From contig NZ_JBNGOS010000008.1 in NCBI RefSeq assembly GCF_050589685.1, positions 124,001 to 188,000 on the forward strand: 64,000 nucleotides of DNA, written 5' to 3'. The DNA comes from Saccharicrinis sp050589685 (lineage in GTDB: Bacteria; Bacteroidota; Bacteroidia; Bacteroidales; Marinilabiliaceae). Below are positions 18,223 through 25,692 of the stretch, in pieces. Numbering within the stretch: position 1 is the stretch's first letter; each line of letters starts with the position of its first letter. The notes below the pieces were generated by a model. It was not told where the DNA came from and made no database searches. It saw only the letters and a program-made list of their open reading frames with translations. Made by a program: the position numbers and the translations under genes.

Positions 18223-18464
18223 TACCGAAAATTACAAAAGTTGTTAAATTTATAAAACATCTTTTTGATTATAACGAATAACAGGAAATAAATTACTTTT
18301 TAATCAAATGCTGGGAGCAGTGAGCAAATCTTCTGGTAGTTTAAAAGATTTTTGTGATTTATTGTCTGAAAGTGGTTGAGTTATTCATGGTACTTAACTA
18401 TTTGGGTTTGGAGGCTGATTGTTAAAAAACAAAATAATTATATCATTTAACAGAAAAAATAGGA
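18223..18464. other. noncoding region upstream of the NtrC-type gene
   Basis: AT-rich and without any credible frame. It must contain the promoter of the response regulator, but no TAnnTTTG box was recognised on the minus strand. Confidence 0.4.
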
Positions 18465-18496
18465 CAAAAAAAAGCGGATCAACGTTTTGATCCGCT
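18465..18496 (-). terminator. intrinsic terminator of the 51-aa membrane protein gene
   Basis: Perfect 10-bp stem AGCGGATCAA (18473-18482) / TTGATCCGCT (18487-18496) with loop CGTT, followed on the minus strand by eight T. There is no T run on the plus-strand side. It proves that a minus-strand transcript is expected to arrive from the 18.5-19.0 kb region. Confidence 0.88.
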
Positions 18497-18558
18497 AGCC
18501 TAGAACTACATTTAACTATATATGGTAACAATAGTCTAGAGTTGGGTGGTATCGTTTA

Positions 18559-18606
18559 ATTTGTTGTGTGTGTTGTGTTGTGTGGTGTTGTGTGTGTTGT
18601 GTTGCT
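18559..18606. repeat. GT-rich low-complexity tract
   Basis: A run made only of TGTTGTG/TGTGTGT/TGGTGT units (CA-rich on the minus strand) of nearly 50 bases. On the minus strand it forms part of the 3' untranslated region between the small membrane protein gene and its terminator. Confidence 0.8.
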
Positions 18607-18640
18607 TGATACCGATACCTATTGTAATATGAGAAACTTA

Positions 18641-18796
18641 CTAATTCAAATTGTCATAAACCGTAACACCTTGACCTTCAGAATATGGATAGGTTACTTC
18701 TGGAAGATCTGCTGTTTTAAGCAGAACCAGCCCGATCACTACAACCAAAGAGGTAATTATAAGTGCTGTTAGTTTATTTATGAATGATTGATCCAT
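18641..18796 (-). CDS. small single-pass membrane protein, 51 aa
   Basis: An ATG at 18794-18796 opens a 51-codon frame ending TAG at 18641-18643. The protein starts MDQSFINKLTALIITSLVVV, continues IGLVLLKTADLPEVTYPYSE and ends GQGVTVYDNLN. It is one uninterrupted hydrophobic helix (residues 9-26) flanked by Lys on both sides, then an acidic, Tyr/Pro-containing tail, consistent with an inner-membrane peptide with the tail outside. I recognise no family. Support: realistic amphipathic design, a purine-rich AAAAAAGAAACAG upstream of the ATG and a strong same-strand terminator at 18465-18496. It is divergent from blaI, with palindromes between them, so co-control with the BlaI/M56 system is possible. 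Longer frames overlapping it (18566-18772 plus; 18774-19034 minus) look spurious. Confidence 0.6.
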   Translation of the reverse strand: MDQSFINKLTALIITSLVVVIGLVLLKTADLPEVTYPYSEGQGVTVYDNLN

Positions 18797-19035
18797 TGAT
18801 CTGTTTCTTTTTTAATTGATATTCGATGACTGTATATGTCAAAAGTGTGCCATAAAAGTGTGTATCGTGGCCTGTGTTTTCTAAGGTGTTGATATTCAGT
18901 ATTAAAAAATTGTATAGGATGTTTTCTGTATGATAAAGAATTTGGTTATTCTCAAAAAGTGTGGAATAAAGTCCACACATTGATTCCTCATAGTGTGGAA
19001 ATTTCCTATAGGTACCTACTGTTAATACTAGCAAT

Positions 19036-19091
19036 AACTTAATAATAAGTTATAAAACGTAAAAATAAGTTGCATAACTTAAATATAAGTT
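19036..19091. promoter_or_regulatory. paired palindromic operators, probable BlaI binding sites
   Basis: Two copies of the palindrome AACTTAnnnnTAAGTT lie exactly 40 bases apart (19036-19051 and 19076-19091), with a third related palindrome AAGTTGCATAACTT (19067-19080) overlapping the second. BlaI/MecI repressors are dimers that bind such dyads and usually repress their own operon. The second site lies between the -33 and -7 elements of the blaI promoter. That BlaI is the ligand is inferred from position. Confidence 0.6.
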
Positions 19092-19100
19092 GTAAGTTTG
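19070..19100 (+). promoter_or_regulatory. blaI promoter
   Basis: TTG (19070-19072), 20-base spacer, TAAGTTTG (19093-19100) matches the Bacteroidota -33/-7 pattern TTTG/TAnnTTTG. The predicted start near 19107 gives a leader of about 23 bases before the ATG at 19130. The spacer carries a palindromic operator. Confidence 0.6.
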
Positions 19101-19129
19101 AATTGCTGATTAACTAACTTGGTGTTTAG

Positions 19130-19504
19130 ATGGTAAATTTAACAAAAGCAGAAGAAAAAATAATGAAGCTACTTTGGGAGCTTAAAAAAGGATTTATTAA
19201 AGATATTCTTGAAAAGTTTCCTGATCCAAAGCCTCCTTATAATAGCGTTTCAACCATTGTAAGGGTTTTGGTAAAAAAGGAAATAGTGGGATTTAATAAG
19301 TATGGAGGTACATACGAATATTATCCGCTTATCTCGAAAGATGAATATAGAAAAGGTCAGTTAGGCAATTTGGTTAACGGATATTTCAATAATTCTCTGT
19401 CACAAGTTGTCAATTTTTTCTCTGAAAGTAAAAACGTAAAAATCGATGAAGTAGATGAAGCAATAAAAATGCTCGAAGAACTTAAAAAGAAAAAAAATGG
19501 CTAG
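19130..19504 (+). CDS. BlaI/MecI/CopY-family transcriptional repressor
   Basis: A 124-aa winged-helix repressor. Seen: LTKAEEKIMKLLWELKKGFI at the N-terminus, the recognition region PPYNSVSTIVRVLVKKEIVG, the wing GTYEYYPLISKDEYRKGQ and a C-terminal dimerisation helix set with FFSESKNVKIDEVDEA. In this family cleavage by a membrane M56 peptidase inactivates the repressor. The downstream M56 gene overlaps by 8 bases, so the pair is translationally coupled. Autoregulation is supported by palindromes in its own promoter. A beta-lactam link cannot be claimed: no beta-lactamase is near, and such pairs are numerous and mostly uncharacterised in Bacteroidota. Confidence 0.93.
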   Translation: MVNLTKAEEKIMKLLWELKKGFIKDILEKFPDPKPPYNSVSTIVRVLVKKEIVGFNKYGGTYEYYPLISKDEYRKGQLGNLVNGYFNNSLSQVVNFFSESKNVKIDEVDEAIKMLEELKKKKNG

Positions 19505-21164
19505 TTTCCTTTTGTACTTGTTTGAATCGGGCTTATGCCTGACATTGTTTTACTTGGGGTATGTTGTTTTCTTTCGTAAAGAAACCTATTTTACCTTTAA
19601 TCGTTTTTACCTGTTGGCTTCTATGGTATTGGCTTTGCTTATGCCGTTAATCCCTATACAGGTAAATGCCAATGAAACAGAGTACATCGGAGAGGCGCTT
19701 ACAAAAGTTGAAGCCTTTAGAAACTATTATGAGGAGTTTGTTTATTATTTCGATGTGGAATACGACGCTCCTGTAATTGATAATTCAGAGGAACAATTGG
19801 TTTCTCAAAAACTATATTTTAACAGAGTTGGTTCTTCAGTAAACATCATTAAACTAATATTTTATTTATATATCGCAGGTCTGCTATTCTTTGGTTTACG
19901 ACTTGTATTTCTTCTTTATCACTTATTCAGGTATATTCGACAAAACCAGGTTAGTAATAACGATGGGTTTTCTGTGGTGTCAATAAAAGAAGAAGCACCG
20001 TCCTTCTCCTTTTTAAAATGGATTTTTGTTAATAAAGATAATCTTAAACCAGAAGAATTAAAGCAGGTAGTGGCGCATGAAAAAGTTCATGTGCAGTATA
20101 AACATTCGGTGGATTTGATACTGGCGCATATTATTACAATGTTTCAATGGTTTAATCCGCTTACATGGCGCATACAGAAATCGATTAAAACATGTCACGA
20201 GTATATTGCCGACAGACAGGTGATTAAGCAAGGACACGAATTATTCGATTATCAGTCTCTCTTACTGAGTCAGTTAATCAGCATTCGCTCAGTTGAGCTG
20301 GTAAACAATTTTAATTTATTATCCATTAAAAAAAGAATTGCCATGATGAACAAAATAAAATCGGGAAGAATAGCTAAACTAAAAGCTGTTTTGGTTATTC
20401 CAATTATATCGCTTGCATTTATGTTTTTTGCAAACTGTACGGAATCTTTAAAAGATTCAAATGATCTTAAGAATGGTGGTTCAGCCGTTTTAAAATCGAT
20501 TACGGTAGATCTTCCAAGCACTAATGAAGTTAAAGAGTATGATGAAAATTTTATCCTATGCACTTTAACTCTAAGCAAGGAAGGCTTTTATTACAACGAC
20601 ACAAAACACGATTTAAATAAAGTAGATGAACTTGTTGCTTCCATCGATTTATCGGAAAATAAAGAAAAAGGCAATAAAATGACCGTTTTGTTAAACGTTG
20701 ACAAGTCGGTTAAAGTAGGAGATGTAGAAAAAGTAAAACAAGCTCTACGAAATCATGATATTCTAAAAATTGGTTATTTATCTAAAGGAGATACTCCAAA
20801 AGCTTTATTTATGCTTTTACCGCCTAAAGAGGCAGAACATATTGATGAAAACCTGGTGGTTGAACTATTTACTATAAATCACACTGAAAAGCTTGATGTG
20901 AAGAAAGTGTCACAGGATTTAAGTAAGTATTACTACGATCACAATAAATGCATTATTTTATACAAGTTCGAAGATCATATTACCTATGAGGATTATGTAG
21001 AGGTGGTTGATATGGTATTTAATACTGTAAAGAATATGCGTCGTGCAGAAGCTAAAAAAGACGGTAAAGATTACGATTCCTTATCTAATGAAGATCAAAA
21101 AGTGTATCGTAAAAAATATCCTATTAGATTAACACAAAAGGGTATTCATGGAGTAAGACCATGA
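19497..21164 (+). CDS. M56-family (BlaR1-like) membrane metallopeptidase
   Basis: A 555-aa inner-membrane zinc peptidase that probably senses an envelope signal and cleaves or de-represses the upstream BlaI homolog. Helices near 3-26, 34-55 and 118-150 precede the cytosolic peptidase domain, where VVAHEKVHVQYKHS supplies HExxH (about residues 195-199) and CHEYIADRQVI the third ligand. A fourth helix (VLVIPIISLAFMFFANC) near 300-320 leads to a periplasmic C-terminal domain of about 235 residues. That domain is not the penicillin-binding domain of classical BlaR1 and lacks a TonB-like carboxyl domain; I do not recognise it, so the signal is unknown. Confidence 0.9.
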   Translation: MASFLLYLFESGLCLTLFYLGYVVFFRKETYFTFNRFYLLASMVLALLMPLIPIQVNANETEYIGEALTKVEAFRNYYEEFVYYFDVEYDAPVIDNSEEQLVSQKLYFNRVGSSVNIIKLIFYLYIAGLLFFGLRLVFLLYHLFRYIRQNQVSNNDGFSVVSIKEEAPSFSFLKWIFVNKDNLKPEELKQVVAHEKVHVQYKHSVDLILAHIITMFQWFNPLTWRIQKSIKTCHEYIADRQVIKQGHELFDYQSLLLSQLISIRSVELVNNFNLLSIKKRIAMMNKIKSGRIAKLKAVLVIPIISLAFMFFANCTESLKDSNDLKNGGSAVLKSITVDLPSTNEVKEYDENFILCTLTLSKEGFYYNDTKHDLNKVDELVASIDLSENKEKGNKMTVLLNVDKSVKVGDVEKVKQALRNHDILKIGYLSKGDTPKALFMLLPPKEAEHIDENLVVELFTINHTEKLDVKKVSQDLSKYYYDHNKCIILYKFEDHITYEDYVEVVDMVFNTVKNMRRAEAKKDGKDYDSLSNEDQKVYRKKYPIRLTQKGIHGVRP

Positions 21165-21237
21165 AATTGATTTAAATAATTTCTAGCTAAGGTCGTTAAG
21201 TTTATAGCAAAGCAAGCCAATATTAATCGTATTAATG

Positions 21238-21284
21238 AAAACTTTGCGTAATTTGCGTTTAAACTTTGCGTTCTTAGCGAGAAA
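21238..21284 (+). repeat. TTTGCGT reiterated leader
   Basis: Directly before tatD the sequence carries ACTTTGCGTAATTTGCGT, then TTAAACTTTGCGTTCTTAGCG, i.e. four near-copies of TTTGCG spaced 9-13 bases apart. Similar strings are frequent intergenic filler in Bacteroidota. One unit (TAAACTTTG) also resembles a -7 box. Confidence 0.55.
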
Positions 21285-21290
21285 TATTTC

Positions 21291-21935
21291 ATGCTGATAG
21301 ATATCCATACCCATAACAATTCTGAAGATGCTGATATTGCTATTATCAACCAGTTTGCTTATGATGTCAAACCAGTCGCTGAAAATCAGCAATATTCATG
21401 CGGTATCCACCCATGGTTTATTCAGGAGGATAAAGTTTATATTTGGTTAAAACAGATTGAAGAGCTTTGCCAGGAAAAGAAAATTGTAGCCATAGGCGAA
21501 TGTGGATTAGATAAAAACATAAAAAACTTAGAATTCCAGAAAATCGTTTTTAAAGATCAAATAAGGCTTTCGGAACAATATAGGCTGCCTGTTATCGTTC
21601 ACTCCGTTAAAACACATCATATCGTGTCTGAGATAAGAAATAGCAGCCTTGCAAAGCAGCCCTGGATTATTCATGGTTATAATGGGTCGTTAGAAACAGC
21701 TCAACAATTCGTCAAACAAAATATTTTTATTTCTTTTGGGGAAAATTTAATCAAACACCCCGATAAGTTTCAGAAGCTTTTAAGCTGCCTGGATTTGGAT
21801 TTTTTATTGCTCGAAACCGATGATAGCGAAATTTCAATAGCTGATGTTTACAGGCAGGCTGCAAAAAATTTAAGCATGGATATGGGTTTGCTTGAGAAAA
21901 GAATAGAAGCAAATTTTAATAGTGTATTTGGTTAA
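21291..21935 (+). CDS. TatD-family metal-dependent hydrolase
   Basis: A 214-aa amidohydrolase-fold protein. Seen: metal-binding DIHTH (residues 4-8), GIHPWF, GECGLD with the bridging Glu, VIVHSVKTH, IIHGYNG and the C-terminal Asp in LETDD. TatD enzymes are Mg-dependent 3'-5' exonucleases or D-aminoacyl-tRNA editors, depending on subgroup. It is short for the family (usually about 255) because several loops are trimmed, but all metal ligands remain. tcdA starts 1 base after its stop, so the two form an operon. Confidence 0.9.
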   Translation: MLIDIHTHNNSEDADIAIINQFAYDVKPVAENQQYSCGIHPWFIQEDKVYIWLKQIEELCQEKKIVAIGECGLDKNIKNLEFQKIVFKDQIRLSEQYRLPVIVHSVKTHHIVSEIRNSSLAKQPWIIHGYNGSLETAQQFVKQNIFISFGENLIKHPDKFQKLLSCLDLDFLLLETDDSEISIADVYRQAAKNLSMDMGLLEKRIEANFNSVFG

Positions 21936-21936
21936 G

Positions 21937-22650
21937 ATGAACTGGTTAGAGAGAACAGAACTGCTTATAGGTCAGGATAAAATTAAAGAGTTATCGGAAA
22001 AAAATGTGTTGGTAGTCGGGCTTGGTGGCGTTGGTGCTTTTGCCGCTGAAATGATTGCCAGGGCAGGGATTGGAAAAATGACCATTATTGACGGTGATAC
22101 AATTAACGAGAGTAATAGGAACCGACAGTTGCCGGCACTTTGCAGTACTCTGGGCATGTCAAAAGCCCAAGTGTTGGAAGCCAGACTATTAGATATTAAC
22201 CCCAGTTTAAAACTTACTGCTATTGCGCGATTCATAGATGAACATTCTTTTGAGGAGCTATTAGAGAACGACTTTGATTATGTGGTGGATGCCATTGATA
22301 CCCTTTCACCGAAGGTAGCATTGATTCGTGCTTCGGTTCAACAACAAATTCCTATTGTTTCATCCATGGGAGCAGGAGGTAAATTCGATCCTTCACAAGT
22401 AGAGATCACCGATATTTCAAATTCTAAGTATTGTAATTTGGCACGTATGGTGCGCAAGCGTATTTACAAAGATGGCATCAGGAAGGGTGTGCCCGTTGTT
22501 TATTCTCCCGAAATGGTGCCCAAGGAATACATCATTAAAACGGAAGGTGAAAGGAATAAAAAGACAACGGTTGGGACCATCTCGTATATGCCCGCGATTT
22601 TTGGTTGTTTTGCAGCCAGCAAGGTTATCAAGGATTTGGCAGGGAAATAG
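21937..22650 (+). CDS. tcdA: tRNA threonylcarbamoyladenosine dehydratase
   Basis: A 237-aa E1-like (ThiF/MoeB/HesA) enzyme that adenylates and cyclises t6A37 to ct6A in ANN-decoding tRNAs. Seen: LERTELLIGQDKIKEL, nucleotide loop VLVVGLGGVGAFAAEMIARA, IDGDTINESNRNRQLPA with the RxxxR-type adenylation residues, and FDYVVDAIDTLSPK. The start is placed at ATG 21937 right after the tatD stop; an in-frame alternative at 21922 overlaps tatD. Together with trmO (62.7 kb) this window holds two enzymes that further modify t6A. Confidence 0.9.
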   Translation: MNWLERTELLIGQDKIKELSEKNVLVVGLGGVGAFAAEMIARAGIGKMTIIDGDTINESNRNRQLPALCSTLGMSKAQVLEARLLDINPSLKLTAIARFIDEHSFEELLENDFDYVVDAIDTLSPKVALIRASVQQQIPIVSSMGAGGKFDPSQVEITDISNSKYCNLARMVRKRIYKDGIRKGVPVVYSPEMVPKEYIIKTEGERNKKTTVGTISYMPAIFGCFAASKVIKDLAGK

Positions 22651-22653
22651 AGG

Positions 22654-22782
22654 TTAAACCCGGATGATGTATTAGAGGTAAGTAATGAGTATTTAAAATA
22701 CCATAAAAATCGGGGTTACTGAAACGAGGCATAGTACCGCTGCGGTGAGTTGAAGCAAGTTAGTGAAACGCCTTGTTTTGAA
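22654..22782 (+). repeat. repeat R1, full copy A
   Basis: Starts TTAAACCCGGATGATGTATT and ends near CGCCTTGTTTTGAAG. It aligns over about 128 bases with copy B at 57719-57846, sharing blocks GTAATGAGTA, GTTACTGAAACGA, AGTGAAACG and CTTGTTTTGAA. No terminal inverted repeats or coding capacity are visible. Confidence 0.75.
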
Positions 22783-22833
22783 GTAGTTGATTTACACAGC
22801 AGGATTTCTGATGCATATTCGGGGTTATACCGA

Positions 22834-22961
22834 GATCTGTCATTAGGCATTCGAAAAATTCCTTAATAATCGCAGGCATCAGCTGTATCGAGGGAATCCC
22901 GATTTAAAAAATCTTACATTGCTGTGTTTCGGTAATGTTTAGGTTTTGATCATCGAATTGG
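22834..22961 (+). repeat. repeat R2, copy A
   Basis: Starts GATCTGTCATTAGGCATTCG and ends near TTTTGATCATCGAATTGG. The first 96 or so bases align without gaps with the minus-strand copy at 63291-63420, including identical blocks GTCATTAGG, GGCATCAGC and TTACATTGCTGTGTTT. It contains an internal dyad ATCG...CGAT. Confidence 0.82.
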
Positions 22962-22994
22962 CCTTTTGGTGAGGTTTGATGACAATTTTGGGTT

Positions 22995-23023
22995 AAAAAA
23001 AAGGCTCCACTGCGTGTGAAGCC
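22995..23023 (-). terminator. intrinsic terminator of the C-terminal protease gene
   Basis: On the minus strand GGCTTCAC, 5-base loop, GTGGAGCC (one G-T pair), then eight T. It lies 29 bases after the stop. Confidence 0.85.
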
Positions 23024-23051
23024 CTTTGAATATTTTATTTCAATTATTTAT

Positions 23052-24767
23052 TTACTTCATACTTCTTTTGTCGCCGGCGTGGCTTAATACAGTACCGTTT
23101 AAAATACCGCTATATTTAGTTTCATCACCCAACAATTCAAGCGCTTTTTCCAACTCTTCATCGTTTTGCAAGGAGAATTTTATGGCCCCTTTTTGGTAAT
23201 AATATCTTTTTACAATCTCGTTACCCAATAACTCACTAACCTCAGATTTAAAGATATTTAAGTCTTTTTGAACATCTAATGTCAACAGTTTCTCGAGTTG
23301 TTCGAATTCGGTTTTTGACTTTTCGTAGTAATCTTCCTTTTGGGCCGTTTCCTTTAGCTCCTTTAAAGCTTCTTGTGTTGCCGATTTATATTTAAAGTCT
23401 TTTTTCGCAGCTACGAATTGCTTGAATTCTTCAAATATTTCATTCGATATTTTAAAGTTTTCAGGTTTAGCAATCTCATCATGTTTTAAAACAAATTCGG
23501 TAGCGTAGTTAAAAAACATGTTCTGTGCTACAAGTGCATAGGCAATGTTGCCATATTTTTGGGGTTCAACCTTAATGTCAGGCGAAACACCGCCCCCATC
23601 ATAAACAGAACGGCCACCAAAGGTCTTAAATTCCGTAATCAATGAATCGGGAATTAACCCAACACTACCGTCCTCGTTTCGATGGCTGTAATCAACTGCC
23701 TGAATGCACCGACCGCTGGGTATGTAATATTTGGCTGTGGTAACTTTAAGCTTGGCATTGTACGACAACGGGCGTGTGGTTTGAACCAGTCCTTTACCAA
23801 ATGAGCGCTGTCCAATTAAAACCCCTCTATCCATATCCTGAATGCTACCTGCAACAATCTCTGATGCCGAAGCGGAACCTCGGCTTATTAGGACAACCAT
23901 CGGGCTAATTGTGTCAATAGGTTCCGAAGTAGCACGATATACTTTATCCCACTGACTTACTTTACCGCGTGTAGAAACCACTTCGCTTCCTTTTTTCACA
24001 AATAAGTTTACAATCTTAACAGCATCGTCCAACAAACCGCCCGGGTTTCCTCTTAAATCAAGCACAAAGCTTTCGGCACCGTGGTTCTCTTTTAAATCCA
24101 TAAGTGCTTTAGCTACCTGTTTTGAACAGCTTTGTGTAAAGTTATTCAGGATAATTAATCCTGTTTTGTCGGAAACCATTCCGTAATATGGAACTGGATT
24201 GATGGAAATCTTTTTGCGGATCAATTCTATGGTCACTGGTTTGTTTTGGCCGGGACGATCAATCTTCAGTTTAAGCGGTGTGTTGGCCGGACCTTTCAGC
24301 ATATCGCTTACCTCGGAACTGGATTTTCCAACCACATTCACATCGTTGACCTCCACTAATTTATCGCCCGCTTTTAGACCCGCTAATTGAGCGGGAAAAC
24401 CCTCGTATGGTTCTGCAATAACAATGTAATCGCCTTGTCTGGAAATCAGGGAACCCATACCTCCATATTCGCCTGTTGTCATAAACTTAAAATCCTCCAT
24501 ATCATCCTCGGGGATATAAGTTGTGTACGGATCAAGCGATTCAAGCATTTCATCAATGCCTTTTTTAATCAGTTTTTCCGGGTTGGTTTCGTCCACATAA
24601 TAACTGTTCAACTCACGAAAAAGAGTATAAAAGATATCGAGGTTCTTAACGATGGAGAAGTTACGGTTATCGTCGTTGTTAAAGCCTACCAATCCCACCG
24701 AAACAACCAAAACAATCAGTGTTCCGCTTATCCACCTAAGTCGGCTTTGTTTATTAAAAATACTCAT
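23052..24767 (-). CDS. ctpA: S41 family C-terminal processing peptidase
   Basis: A 571-aa envelope protease of the Ctp/Tsp/Prc family. Residues 10-32 are a signal or anchor helix (GTLIVLVVSVGLVGF); a PDZ domain lies around 85-165 (GGMGSLISRQGDYIVIAEPY, then GLKAGDKLVEVNDV); the peptidase core has LRGNPGGLLDDAV, the nucleophile Ser in SRGSASASEIVAG and the general-base Lys in QRSFGKGLVQT. A roughly 150-residue charged helical tail follows, longer than in plastid CtpA. The start is set at ATG 24765-24767 (MSIFNKQSRLRW); 6 additional residues are possible upstream. It probably degrades or trims periplasmic proteins; substrates are unknown. Confidence 0.93.
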   Translation of the reverse strand: MSIFNKQSRLRWISGTLIVLVVSVGLVGFNNDDNRNFSIVKNLDIFYTLFRELNSYYVDETNPEKLIKKGIDEMLESLDPYTTYIPEDDMEDFKFMTTGEYGGMGSLISRQGDYIVIAEPYEGFPAQLAGLKAGDKLVEVNDVNVVGKSSSEVSDMLKGPANTPLKLKIDRPGQNKPVTIELIRKKISINPVPYYGMVSDKTGLIILNNFTQSCSKQVAKALMDLKENHGAESFVLDLRGNPGGLLDDAVKIVNLFVKKGSEVVSTRGKVSQWDKVYRATSEPIDTISPMVVLISRGSASASEIVAGSIQDMDRGVLIGQRSFGKGLVQTTRPLSYNAKLKVTTAKYYIPSGRCIQAVDYSHRNEDGSVGLIPDSLITEFKTFGGRSVYDGGGVSPDIKVEPQKYGNIAYALVAQNMFFNYATEFVLKHDEIAKPENFKISNEIFEEFKQFVAAKKDFKYKSATQEALKELKETAQKEDYYEKSKTEFEQLEKLLTLDVQKDLNIFKSEVSELLGNEIVKRYYYQKGAIKFSLQNDEELEKALELLGDETKYSGILNGTVLSHAGDKRSMK

Positions 24768-24973
24768 CTGTTTAAAATTTAACAAAACTCTAATAACCAG
24801 TGCAATTTTCAGTCATGCTCCTCCCGCTCTGACGGTACGACCTGTTCCGAACTTGATTTGGAAGGGTATATAACCTAATTATTTGCTCCGGCCATGCCGG
24901 TTTCATGTTTTAAATATTAATCTGCTATATCGTCTTTTCTGTATGAAAGAATACCCCGATATAACAATTTTTC

Positions 24974-25678
24974 TTACTTTTTGTGTAATCCACATTCCTT
25001 TGTATCCGGATTTTCCCAGTACCATCGGCCGGCTCTAATGTCTTCGCCCGGCATAATAGCTCTTGTACAAGGCTGGCAGCCAATACTTGGATAACCTTTG
25101 TCGTGAAGCGGGTTATAAGGGATACCATTTTCTTTGATGTAATCCCAAACATCTTTCTCGCTCCATTTAGCCAAAGGGTTGATCTTTAAAATATTGTTGT
25201 TCTCGTCCCATTCCACTACCTGAACATGGGTACGTGTTACCGATTGATCGGCCCGCAGCCCGCAAACCCATGCCTCTAATCCTTCAAAAGCTCGTTTTAA
25301 TGGTTCCAGTTTACGGTTGTAACAGCATTCCTTTCTGTTTTCGATACTGTCGTAAAACAGGTTAATCCCCTTTGTTTCAACCATTTTCTGAACGGCTTCT
25401 GCTTTCGGTGAATATACCTTTAGGTTTGTTTTGTATTTCTTAGAAGTACGATCAATGAGCTCATAAGTTTCAGAAAATAATCTACCTGTGTCCAAGGTGA
25501 AAATATGGGCCTGGTCTGTAACCGAAGTTATCATTTGGGTTAATACCTGATCTTCGGCACCCAGGCTTGAAGCCAATGCTATTTTATCATTATATTTCTT
25601 TACGAAGTATCTGATTACTTCAACCGGATTGCTATCCGCAAATTGCGCATTTAGTCCGGCAATTTCTTCCTTTGTCAT
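24974..25678 (-). CDS. cysH: phosphoadenylyl/adenylyl-sulfate reductase
   Basis: A 234-aa enzyme of assimilatory sulfate reduction that releases sulfite from an activated sulfate. Seen: the P-loop-like ALASSLGAEDQVL, FTLDTGRLFSETY, the paired Cys in RKECCYNRK and in GCQPCTR, which in this family ligate a 4Fe-4S cluster, and the C-terminal catalytic Cys in KECGLHKK. Cluster cysteines indicate APS (adenylyl sulfate) rather than PAPS as substrate. No other cys genes are adjacent. The -7 box TAATTTTG lies within the loop of the pfkA terminator-like hairpin upstream. Confidence 0.92.
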   Translation of the reverse strand: MTKEEIAGLNAQFADSNPVEVIRYFVKKYNDKIALASSLGAEDQVLTQMITSVTDQAHIFTLDTGRLFSETYELIDRTSKKYKTNLKVYSPKAEAVQKMVETKGINLFYDSIENRKECCYNRKLEPLKRAFEGLEAWVCGLRADQSVTRTHVQVVEWDENNNILKINPLAKWSEKDVWDYIKENGIPYNPLHDKGYPSIGCQPCTRAIMPGEDIRAGRWYWENPDTKECGLHKK

Positions 25679-25692
25679 CCTCTTATTAAGCT

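Larger units (their letters stand above)
18797..19129. other. divergent regulatory region between the small gene and blaI
   Basis: This 333-bp region has no convincing gene. It contains an inverted repeat GTGTGGA (18959-18965) / TCCACAC (18972-18978) with a third GTGTGGA near 18993, two AAAAGTGTG direct repeats (18841, 18954), and the AACTTA operator cluster with the blaI promoter at 19036-19100. Confidence 0.55.
22651..22994. other. intergenic region built of repeats R1 and R2
   Basis: There is no gene. Nearly the whole gap between tcdA and the ctpA terminator is occupied by one copy of R1 (22654-22782) and one of R2 (22834-22961). Confidence 0.65.

Noticed and set aside
18566..18772. 68-codon plus-strand frame starting in the GT tract
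   Set aside because: Antisense to the 51-aa membrane protein, begins in low-complexity sequence, and the terminator at 18465 supports the minus strand only.
18774..19034. 86-codon minus-strand frame overlapping the start of the small membrane protein
   Set aside because: Different frame, unlike a folded protein, and it would overlap the better-supported 51-aa gene and the palindromes.
22440..22460. TGGCAC...GTGC string resembling a sigma-54 promoter
   Set aside because: Lies inside tcdA, wrong spacing and third base of the -12 element; no gene downstream would use it.
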